Part shown: positions 6,829-12,911 of the stretch, piece after piece
Layout of the letters: each line of letters starts with the position of its first letter
How positions within the stretch are numbered: the stretch's first letter is position 1
Source of the DNA: Chrysochromulina parva
Taxonomy: Eukaryota; Haptophyta; Prymnesiales; Chrysochromulinaceae
DNA: 12,943 nt
Direction: 5' to 3'
NCBI GenBank assembly: GCA_002887195.1
Contig: PJAB01001670.1
Location: forward strand, 1-12,943
Translations under genes and position numbers: made by a program
Notes under the pieces: model-generated
The model's input: only the letters and a program-made list of their open reading frames with translations
Told to the model about the DNA's origin: nothing
Databases searched by the model: none

Positions 6829-8605
6829 TCAGCCGTGAGAGAGCACCTCGAACACCATCCCGCCCATCCTCACCTCCTCCCGCGCGCCATCCGACCAGCC
6901 GTCGGCGCAGGCCGCCTCCAGCTCGTGCAGCATCGTCGCTCTCCCTATGAGACCGCCGTCCAAAGACGTCCCGAAGACGTCCACCAGAGAGCTTCCGACG
7001 CGCCACGGCTGAAGGGAGTGCGCAATCTGCCAGCCGGAGCTCCGACGGCCATGGCCCGCCTCGAGCAGCAAGCATGCCTCCGCCACGTCTCGTGCGCCGC
7101 GCGCGAGCGCTTCATCGACCACCTGGGCGAGTGAGCCGAGGCAATTAGCGGCAATCAGAGCCCATCAGGGGCCATCCGGGGCCGTCCGAGCACCTCGGCG
7201 AGGGAGCGGCCGTAAGGAGAGAGCTCGGCGGTGTGAATGGGGCGTGAAACGACATATGCGAAGTGGTCGCCGCACACGACGAGGAGCGCGTCGCGCGCCG
7301 TACCGGGCGCGGCGCGCAGCGCGAGCGAAGGTGTGCCGTAGCCGTCGGGGTGTCGCGACCTGATGAGGGAGGTCATCATATGCAGTCAGCGGCCATCAAT
7401 GGCCATCGGATTGCAATCAGCGCGGTAGCCTTCGGGGCGTCGCGACCATTTCTCGTAGTAGTAGGGCGCGCCGTGCTCGTCGTGGGCAAAGGAGAGCTCG
7501 TCCCAGACGTCGACGGACGCCTCGCCGGACGCCTCGTCGGTCGTCTCGACGCTCCGCACCGGGCGAATACGCCATTTATTCGGACGTGTGCGGCGCGACC
7601 CCACAAAGTTCCAGTCGATGGCGTGGTGTCGGGTGCACACACACGCCTCGGACGGCGGCGACGGCGGCGACGGCGGCGACGGCCGCGATGGTGGCGGCGG
7701 TGGCGGGGGTGGCGGCAGTGGCGGTCCGAAGCGCGCGAAGCCCCCGAAGGCATGCTGACGACTCAACAAGCGCACCTGCACATTCGGATGATGACCCGTT
7801 ATCAACCGTCATCAGTCGGCCAACCAAATGCGAGTATCAGCCTCTCATCAAACAATCAGTGGGCGATCAGCAAGTTCCAGTTGATGAGGGAGGTAATCAT
7901 ATGCAATCAGTGGCAATCAGTGGGCGATCAGCAAGCGCCAGGTGAAGTGCAAGCGTACCTCCACATCGGAAAGACGAGAGAGGGGGCGGGGCTCCCCCGC
8001 CGCCACCGCCGCCGCAACGGCTCGCCACCTGGGATGCAAAGGTCACCAAAGGTCATCAGTGGCCATCAAAGGTCATCAATGATCATCAACGGCTCGCCAC
8101 CTGGGATGCAAATGTCATCAAAGGTCATCAGTGATCATCAAAGGTCATCAAAGGTCATCAATGATCATCAACGGCTCGCCACCTGGGATGCAAATGTCAT
8201 CAAAGGTCATCAGTGATCATCAAAGGTCATCAAAGGTCATCAAAGGTCATCAACGGCTCGCCACCTGGGATGCAAATGTCATCAAAGGTCATCAGTGATC
8301 ATCAAAGGTCATCAAAGGTCATCAATGGTCATCAACGGCTCGCCACCTGGGGTGTGAAGGCGGTCCGAGGAGCACGTCTCGGGCCGTTGGGATGCGAATG
8401 TCCACAAAAGGTCCGCTGAGTGTCACCTGATGAGGGAGGCAATCGGACGCAATTAAGAGCAATCAGATGCACTCGGAATGGCCACGAAAGGTCCGCCGAG
8501 AGTCACCAGGTTGAAGCAGGCCTCATCGGCGTCGGTGGAGATGAGACCGCCGCCTGCAAAGATGGGCCGCGACCAAGCGCCCGCGAGCCACGGAGGCGGG
8601 CACAT
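6829..8605 (-). CDS. Uncharacterised protein, six exons (spliced model)
   Basis: Model on the minus strand: exons 8605-8507, 8426-8347, 8028-7959, 7775-7447, 7359-7194 and 7122-6829 (TGA). It encodes 345 residues. All five introns are GT-AG with phases 0, 2, 0, 2, 0, and the joins restore one continuous frame. Protein landmarks: MCPPPWLAGAWSRP at the start, NLVTLSGPFVDIRIPTARD (32-50), LSRQHAFGGFARFG (87-100), a Pro/Ser run of about 24 residues near 101-124, CTRHHAIDWNF, then DVWDEL and APYYYEKW, GDHFAYVVSRP, SLAEVVDEALARGARDVAEA and SGWQIAHSLQPWRVGSSL near the C-terminus. From memory, the order of a DIRIP motif, an acidic/aromatic middle, a GDHFAY-like motif and a W-x-I-x2-SL-x-PWR motif resembles an uncharacterised family with beta-barrel-like spacing; I cannot name it and no catalytic site is evident. 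The Met at 8605 is the first ATG in frame, but the frame stays open upstream to 9037, so the true protein may be longer. Confidence 0.7.
7123..7193 (-). other. Intron 5 of the six-exon gene (71 nt)
   Basis: Donor GTGCTCGG after CCTCGCCGAG and acceptor CTCGCCCAG, phase 0. The joined codons read SLAE|VVDEALARG. The two junctions are near-copies: CTCGCCGAG|GTGCTCG at the donor and CTCGCCCAG|GTGGTCG at the acceptor. The interior contains TGATGGGC, TGATTGCC and TAATTGCC modules shared with other introns of the gene. Confidence 0.7.
7360..7446 (-). other. Intron 4 of the six-exon gene (87 nt)
   Basis: Phase 2, splitting the Trp codon of EKW. The intron begins GTCGCGACGCCCCGAAGGCT and the next exon begins GTCGCGACACCCCGACGGCT, 18 of 20 identical. 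It ends CCTCCCTCATCAG, the same 3' end as intron 1. The interior has GATTGC and GATGGCC modules. Splicing restores EKW|SRHPDGYG; without it the frame stops after MAIDGR. Confidence 0.75.
7776..7958 (-). other. Intron 3 of the six-exon gene (183 nt)
   Basis: Phase 0, joining LSDVE to VRLLSRQHAFGG. Donor context TCCGATGTGGAG|GTACGCTTG and acceptor context TCCGAATGTGCAG|GTGCGCTTG are near-duplicates spanning both sides of the splice junction. Inside is a 22-bp direct repeat (7853-7874 and 7914-7935) and an internal copy of the CCTCCCTCATCA segment, here followed by AC instead of G, so that copy is not a usable acceptor. Confidence 0.7.
7853..7935. repeat. 22-bp direct repeat inside intron 3
   Basis: The 22-bp segment at 7853-7874 (starting CAATCAGTGGGCGATCAG) recurs perfectly at 7914-7935, a 61-bp period. 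Between the copies lie TGATGAGGGAGGTAATCATA and a further partial CAATCAGTGG. The TGATGAGGGAGG segment also occurs at 7361-7372 and 8429-8440, at the 3' ends of introns 4 and 1. Confidence 0.85.
8015..8346 (-). repeat. Minisatellite with 72- and 82-bp units, each a potential GT-AG intron
   Basis: On the plus strand CAACGGCTCGCCACCTGG starts at 8015, 8087, 8169, 8251 and 8333, giving periods of 72, 82, 82 and 82 bp. Read on the minus strand each unit begins GTGGCGAGCCGTTGATGACC, continues with about 10-nt repeats of TTTGATGACC (with one TGATCA palindrome variant) and ends TTTGCATCCCAG. Units are nearly identical, indicating recent amplification or homogenisation. It is not a CRISPR array: the repeats are contiguous and there are no unique spacers. 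Confidence 0.95.
8029..8346 (-). other. Intron 2 of the six-exon gene (318 nt, made of a minisatellite)
   Basis: Phase 2, joining SHP to RWRAVAAAV through a split Arg codon. The donor copy reads CCCCAG|GTGGCGAGCCGTTG and the last acceptor copy CATCCCAG|GTGGCGAGCCGTTG, so the first 14 nt of the intron and of the next exon are identical. The intron consists of four repeat units, each carrying its own GT start and AG end. Any internal acceptor would leave one or more units in the message; 72 and 82 are not multiples of 3, so most partial products shift the frame. Confidence 0.7.
8427..8506 (-). other. Intron 1 of the six-exon gene (80 nt)
   Basis: Phase 0, joining ACFNL to VTLSGPFVDIRIP. The intron starts GTGACTCTCGGCGGACCTTT and the following exon starts GTGACACTCAGCGGACCTTT; over 31 nt about 27 positions match. 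It ends CCTCCCTCATCAG. Unspliced reading gives VTLGGPFVAIPSASDCS and then a stop, a decayed copy of the exon-2 peptide, which shows that the intron start derives from the exon or the reverse. Confidence 0.78.
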
Positions 8606-9037
8606 GCGCTGAGGCGGCGGCGGGGTCAGGGGCACAGGCGGGGGCGGGGGCGGTGGGGGCTCCCTCTTCTGATCAGCTGCGGCCGCCGGCGCCGCAGCCG
8701 CAGCAGCCAGTTCCAAGGCAGCTGCGACCGTTGCGGCCGTTGGTGAGGTGGCGACGCCGGCGCGCGCCTCGAGCGCCCATGCTGCAAAGACCAATCGCGA
8801 TGAATCCCGCTGCAGATGATAATGAGGCAGCTCATCCTCCGCGTGAGGGTAGCCGCGAGCGGCGCTATACAGACCCTCCGCCCTCCCGCCGCCCGTCAAG
8901 ATATGCGCCTGCTTCGCCGACCAGCCGAGCGCCGTCTCGAGCGCCTGTGCAAGCTTGTCGCCCTCGAAGGTGGCGGCCGGTGCGGTGGCGGCGGGTGCGG
9001 TGGCAGAGGTGCTGCCCCCGGACGCCGCGGCCTCTCC
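8606..9037 (-). other. Open frame linking the allantoicase stop to the six-exon gene; possible missing N-terminal exon
   Basis: Directly after the allantoicase TAG (9038-9040) the same frame is open for 144 codons and runs into the Met of the six-exon gene. It has no in-frame ATG. It encodes an Ala/Thr/Pro linker (with a near-perfect 15-bp tandem repeat coding for ATAPA), then a helix-rich segment that looks like real protein (KLAQALETALGWSAKQAH, RAEGLYSAARGYPHAED, then LPHYHLQRDSSRLVFAAWAL), then Ala-rich and poly-Pro runs. I do not recognise a family. It may be the N-terminal part of the downstream protein reached through an unseen intron, the C-terminal part of an allantoicase fusion, or a decayed remnant. 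Confidence 0.45.
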
Positions 9038-10405
9038 CTATTTGGGTCCCACGGGAGGCATGGGATCCACAGCCGTCCCGATGAGTCGCACGCGGCTGAT
9101 GCCACCATCTGGGAAGATGGTCACTCGAACATGAGTGATGCGCTGTGATCCAGATCGCTCCAGATCGAGGGCATCGCGCCCAAAGGTGTGAATCGCATCG
9201 GGACCGAGCCTGGTGCGTGGAAGGAGGGTGCGCCACTCGACACTCTCCGTGGCCTCACCACGATGGCCGCCGCCGCCGCTGCTGCTGCCGCCGCCGCCGC
9301 CGAGGAGCGCATCGGGCGTTGCATGCGGCGCTTCGCATGCCTCGACAAGGACAGACTCTGGAAAGTTGCCACGAAAGTGCGCCGTGTCGATCTCGATGCG
9401 CTCGAGATTGCCCGCGACCGCCGCCAGCCGCAGCACGCACCACTCTGACGCTCCAGGCATGTGCACTAGCCCAGACGCCGCGTCCGTGATGATCACCGGC
9501 GGCCGGTGCGGATTGCGACTTGTCTCCCACCCGTCGTCCATCCGAATGCCACGACCCGGGCGCAGTAGGTTGCGCGGCTCGCCGTAGTGTTGGTTGGAGC
9601 AGCCGACGGCGCGCCCGCCATGCAGCGCGCTCAGCAGGTCGATCGGCCCCACCGCCGGCCCCGCCAGCTCGGACGCAAAGTGGCGCGCTACGACTCCCCA
9701 AGCACGCAGTCGCGCCAGGCCGCCGTCCGGTAGCGCATCCACGAGCAAGTGCGTGACGCGCTTCGCGGCGAGAGCGGGCGGCGTGGCGAAGCGATGCACC
9801 GACTGGCCGTCCTTGACGTATCCCGGCCGCAGCCGCATCATCGGCAGCAGCTCGTGCCACTCGGCGATCGCCTCGACGCGCGCACGCGCCTTGGCGATCT
9901 CGTCGGGCGTGGCGCAGGTGCCGCGCACGCCCAGGTCGGCGCGCGGAGGGCCAAGCCAGCTCGCATCCTCGGCAGCGTCGATCGAGGCCGCGAGCACGCG
10001 CGCCGCGGGCACCTGGTTGCCCGTAAAGTACGCCGTGTCCAGCTCGAGGCCGTGGACGAAGCCCGCGACGCCTAAGCGCACGAGCGCCCAGTCGTGCCCG
10101 GGGAGCCGACGGCGGCGCGACTCCCAGCCGTCCATCACCTTGCCCTGCGTGCAGAAGGCCTCCGGGTCGAATACGGGCGGTGTGGCCTTGATCATGTTGT
10201 CGGCCGTGGCGAACCACTCGTCGGTCGCGAAAAGGATCTTGCTGCCAAGGCGCGCGTCCGCCAGGTTTGTCAGCGCACCAAAGGCGCCAGCGAGCGATGG
10301 GTCGTCGAGCGAGGATTTGGAGGCGCAGAGGAGGCGCGCCGGCATGCGCCATGCCAAGCGGCGCGGGACAGATTTGGCCGAGGGCCTGACGAGGCGAGAG
10401 ATCAT
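9038..10405 (-). CDS. ALLC: Allantoicase (allantoate amidinohydrolase family), organelle-type leader
   Basis: A 455-residue protein that hydrolyses allantoate to ureidoglycolate and urea in purine (ureide) breakdown. The frame extends six codons further to a GTG, but the first ATG is 10403-10405 (MISRLVRPSAKSVPRRLAWR); the Arg/Ser-rich, acid-free leader suggests mitochondrial import. Two tandem allantoicase repeats are visible: about residues 35-240, with LTNLADARLGSKILFATDEW, DGWESRRRRLPGHDW and LELDTAYFTGNQVP, and about 250-445, with DDGWETSRNP, SEWCVLRLAAVAGNLERIEI and IDTAHFRGNFPES. It ends normally (ITHVRVTIFPDGGISRVRL, GTAVDP) at a TAG. A Gly/Ser loop (GGGGGSSSGGGG) encoded by a GCC/GCT-type triplet repeat at about 9265-9305 interrupts repeat 2. 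Length and motifs fit a full, active enzyme. Confidence 0.92.
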   Translation of the reverse strand: MISRLVRPSAKSVPRRLAWRMPARLLCASKSSLDDPSLAGAFGALTNLADARLGSKILFATDEWFATADNMIKATPPVFDPEAFCTQGKVMDGWESRRRRLPGHDWALVRLGVAGFVHGLELDTAYFTGNQVPAARVLAASIDAAEDASWLGPPRADLGVRGTCATPDEIAKARARVEAIAEWHELLPMMRLRPGYVKDGQSVHRFATPPALAAKRVTHLLVDALPDGGLARLRAWGVVARHFASELAGPAVGPIDLLSALHGGRAVGCSNQHYGEPRNLLRPGRGIRMDDGWETSRNPHRPPVIITDAASGLVHMPGASEWCVLRLAAVAGNLERIEIDTAHFRGNFPESVLVEACEAPHATPDALLGGGGGSSSGGGGHRGEATESVEWRTLLPRTRLGPDAIHTFGRDALDLERSGSQRITHVRVTIFPDGGISRVRLIGTAVDPMPPVGPK

Positions 10406-10494
10406 GTAAAAAGAAGCTCTCACCCGCGAGGGTGTGAATCAAAAACGCGTGTGTGTGAAGGGACAGCTCCCCTTACGCGAGTCACATGACAACA

Positions 10495-10525
10495 TTTAGT
10501 AGCCATCTCTGTGGGGAATTCCTGT
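10495..10525 (+). repeat. Dispersed ~30-bp repeat, copy 1
   Basis: TTTAGTAGCC followed shortly by CTGTGGGGAATTCC (10509-10522) matches, with small gaps, the segment at 12912-12943, which carries TTTAGTCAGTAACCA and CTGTGGGGAATTCC (12927-12940). Both copies are in the same orientation and about 2.4 kb apart. It lies upstream of the allantoicase start on its promoter side. Confidence 0.55.
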
Positions 10526-10558
10526 GAGGACGCCCACGGGGGCGCGCGTTCCGGTAGC

Positions 10559-10586
10559 GCGTGAACGTTAACGCGTGAACGTTAAC
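10559..10586. repeat. 14-bp perfect tandem repeat upstream of allantoicase
   Basis: GCGTGAACGTTAAC occurs twice back to back (10559-10572, 10573-10586), about 155-180 bp upstream of the allantoicase ATG. Each unit contains the palindrome GTTAAC within AACGTT/GTTAAC overlapping dyads. The position is compatible with paired transcription-factor sites, but no factor is identified. Confidence 0.7.
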
Positions 10587-10650
10587 ACGACAGACGCGAC
10601 AGCCGGTGCTACGCACGGCACTGTTACTGCCCGCTCAGAATACACACACC

Positions 10651-10968
10651 TTACATGACCCCAAACGAGACACGGAGCATGCGCGCGCTGGCGGCGTTGA
10701 GGATGGTCTGGGCGTCGGCGGTTTGGATGGCGGTGGAGATGGTGGCGACGTGGTGTGTGAGGAAGCTGCGGGGGGACGCGCGGCCCTCGCCGTATCGCGT
10801 GTTGTCGGTGGCGCCGGGGAGGCGCGTCTGGCGCGCGAGGAGGCGAAGGATGGTCATGAATGAGGCTGCGAGCGCACCTGTGGTTTCGGCGACGAGTAGG
10901 GAGATGCCGACGCCTTTGGAGAGGGCGTCGGCGTACTGCCCGTTGTGCGCGTGTGATAGGACTTCAAG
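10651..10968 (-). pseudogene. Orphan terminal exon or gene remnant, function unknown
   Basis: A minus-strand frame is open from 10968 (just after a TGA) to a stop at 10651-10653, about 105 codons. It reads like conserved protein: HAHNGQYADALSKGVGISLL, VAETTGALAASFMTILRLLA, ATDNTRYGEGRASPRSFLTH, HVATISTAIQTADAQTILNA. The first ATG is only at 10857, in the middle of this stretch, so the upstream part would be lost if translation started there. A likely splice acceptor is CGGGCAG|TACGCCGAC near 10935-10942. Upstream on this strand comes the CTTGA array, then the opposite-strand EF-hand gene, so no partner exon is visible. It may be the last exon of a disrupted gene. No family recognised. Confidence 0.45.
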
Positions 10969-11102
10969 TCAAGTCAAGTCAAGTCAAGTCTATACATAAA
11001 CAACACAGACAACCCTACGGAAGCCTAACGAATGAGCTCCGGCGGCCGTGGTGGAAGGGAGTGGGTCGGAGATGACTTGACTTGACTTGCTTGACTTGAC
11101 TT
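10964..11102. repeat. Inverted pair of TCAAG/CTTGA pentamer arrays
   Basis: 10964-10990 is five and a half perfect copies of TCAAG. 11074-11102 is the reverse-complement array (CTTGA, with one 4-nt unit). The two arms, about 27-29 bp each, can pair into a long stem with a loop of about 83 nt. The structure lies just before the EF-hand/phosphatase gene and just upstream (minus strand) of the orphan exon. Shorter copies of the same motif occur at about 1724-1736 and 515-525. Confidence 0.9.
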
Positions 11103-11173
11103 TTGTTCCGAGCATGTGGTGTGTGACCAGCACCATCATTCTTGCTCTTCTTTCGCCCCTTTAATCCGACCCG

Positions 11174-12901
11174 ATGCTCAACCTCGGTCCTGTCGGCGCG
11201 CTCGAACCGAGGCCGCCACCGCGACCGATGCCTGAGAGCCCAGTCGATGAACGGCGTGACCGCCTCATCCGTGCGGGCCTGAGAGACATACATGGCAACC
11301 TCTCTCCAGAATACGAGGAGGCCTGCATCATCTTCGAGGCTGTGGCAACACCATCTCCAGCAGACGGCGAACAAACCATCGACAGCGCCCGATTTCAGGC
11401 GATAATGCGTCAGCGCGTGCCCGACTGGCCCGCACATGCACTGCGTGCTGCGTTCAAGGCTGCTGACGTCGACTGATCCTACTTGCTTAACCGTCACGAA
11501 TTCGCGATGCTCCGTCGTGCTCTCGAGACCTTTGACCCCGCCCGCGACGCCGCAAACGACGACCTGATCGAGATTCGATGCCGCGCGCTTTTCGCCACGC
11601 ATATGTCATCGGACAACGAGCTCAACGCGGCAGCTCGTCGAGCGCTAGTCCGCGATCTTTCTGGGCGCTCATCCCATGTGGACTGCGTGTTGGCCACCCT
11701 GGGCTCGCCTTGGGAGGAAACGGCAGCGCCGATGACATACGCCCAATTTTTCCAGGCGGTTCAGCAAGGCACGCTGATGACTCGGGCCAGTCTCAACATC
11801 GCTGATCCACCAGCGACTGAGCGCATGCCCTCCCTCAGGGTGGACTCTCGTCACGTGTTCATGCCCCAGGCGCTTCCGCCTATAAGCTTGCTACCGCAGC
11901 GGGGTATCAGCTTGCCGCTGGGGCCCGCTGCGGTAGCTCCGGAGATGCGTCTGGATCCGGAGTTGCTTTCCGAAGCCGGAGACGATTGGCGCGGGGCGCT
12001 TGCCGCCCCTCGCGGTACCGAACGCTTCGAAATCGCGGAGCTCGTGGTCAAGAATGCGCAGGCGCTCTCGAATGAGATCTCCGCGCAGCCCGACGTTGAC
12101 CACAGAACCTGGATGCCTGGAAGCGCAGCGCTCGAACGCCTGCTGAGGGGGGCGCCACCGCACCTTTCGCCTGTGCATATGATTGGAAGGTTGTGCCACG
12201 ATGTACAGCGCATCGCGACAGCGCAGCCGATGGTCGTGCAGGTCCCTGCACCGGCCAAGGTCTTCGGAGACATCCACGGGCAGCTTCGCGACCTTCTGAT
12301 GCTCTTTAGCCGGTATGGCTTCCCCTCGCACCACGGCGGCGACATCGAGACGACCTCGTACGTCTTCAACGGCGACTGGGTCGATCGCGGCGCACACCAG
12401 CTCGAGGTCGTCGTGCTGCTCTTTGCGCTCAAGACCCTTTACCCAGCCCGCGTGTTTCTTGTGCGCGGCAACCATGAGTTCCGCTCGCTGTCGACTGGCA
12501 TGGGCCGTGATGGCTTCCACCATCACGTGACGCACCATCCAGCCTTCTCGAAGATCCCCGATCGTGGGCTGATGGTGTACGAGAGGATACACGCGAGCTT
12601 CGATTGGCTTCCGCTCGCCGCACGCGTCGGTCGGATGGTGCTCGTGCTTCACGGAGGCATCGGCGACGGCAGCTGGACGGTCGACGACCTCGCCGCTGTC
12701 AGACGGCCGTTGCCAGACGTCGAAACTGATGCCAATGCGCCTCCATGCGCACTCCAAGCCCTGTGGAGCGATCCGGCTGATTCAGATGCGGTCATGGCCC
12801 AAGGTGTGCACCGCGTCAACGCTCTATCACGGGGCATGTGCATGCTCAGTGCGCCAAATCATCCCTTAGCCAAATCATCCCTTATACGGAGTACCTGTTA
12901 G
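11174..12901 (+). pseudogene. EF-hand/PPP-family Ser/Thr protein phosphatase with internal TGA and incomplete C-terminus
   Basis: One frame runs from ATG 11174 to TAG 12899-12901 (575 codons) with a single TGA at 11474-11476 (codon 101). Codons about 88-118 form an EF-hand: ALRAAFKAADVD, TGA, then SYLLNRHEFAMLRRAL. Loop positions 1, 3, 5, 9 and 12 are D, D, S, N and E, and the TGA is loop position 4. A weaker EF-like segment lies before it. The PPP catalytic core follows: FGDIHGQLRD (from codon 364), GDWVDRG (400), RGNHEF (431), LHGGIGDG (492) and LWSDPADSD (530). These supply the GDxHG, GDxxDRG, GNHE and HGG metal and phosphate ligands. The last conserved block (RSHE/RAHQ His and SAPNY) is missing: the frame ends NALSRGMCMLSAPNH and then a 16-bp duplication. 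A donor-like GTACCTG at 12891-12897, just after LIRS, would allow an intron leading to a further exon outside the window. Either a pseudogene or an imperfectly read functional gene. Confidence 0.75.
12853..12884 (+). repeat. 16-bp tandem duplication at the 3' end of the phosphatase frame
   Basis: GCCAAATCATCCCTTA occurs perfectly at 12853-12868 and 12869-12884. Sixteen is not a multiple of three, so gain of the second copy shifts the frame. The frame reaches TAG six codons after the second copy. Directly after comes another tandem pair, GTTTAGTCAG at 12901-12910 and 12911-12920. Confidence 0.85.
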
Positions 12902-12911
12902 TTTAGTCAGG

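Noticed and set aside
7447..7520. WW domain from the WDELSF...YYYEKW pattern
   Set aside because: The second Trp spacing and the missing Pro do not fit a WW domain, and the spliced model continues into SRHPDGYG instead.
7263..8216. Long plus-strand frame of 317 codons
   Set aside because: It reads antisense to the supported exons and through the repeats; the product is Arg/His-rich and repetitive, with no domain.
8015..8346. CRISPR-like array
   Set aside because: The repeats are contiguous, the unit is itself built of 10-nt subrepeats, there are no unique spacers or cas genes, and the context is eukaryotic.
9213..9587. Plus-strand frames over the allantoicase gene
   Set aside because: They are shadows of the GC-rich minus-strand gene; the Ala runs come from the triplet repeat that encodes the Gly/Ser loop.
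10406..10423. GTG start for allantoicase at 10423
   Set aside because: Eukaryotic nuclear genes start at ATG; the ATG at 10405 follows six codons later and gives a sensible organelle leader.
11474..11476. TGA as a selenocysteine codon
   Set aside because: The position is within a calcium-binding loop, where selenocysteine has no known role, and no SECIS structure was evident by eye.
11015..11602. Minus-strand frame of 195 codons as the upstream exon of the orphan exon
   Set aside because: It lies antisense to the well-supported EF-hand region, and its C-terminal part is just translated CTTGA repeat (SQVKQVKSS).
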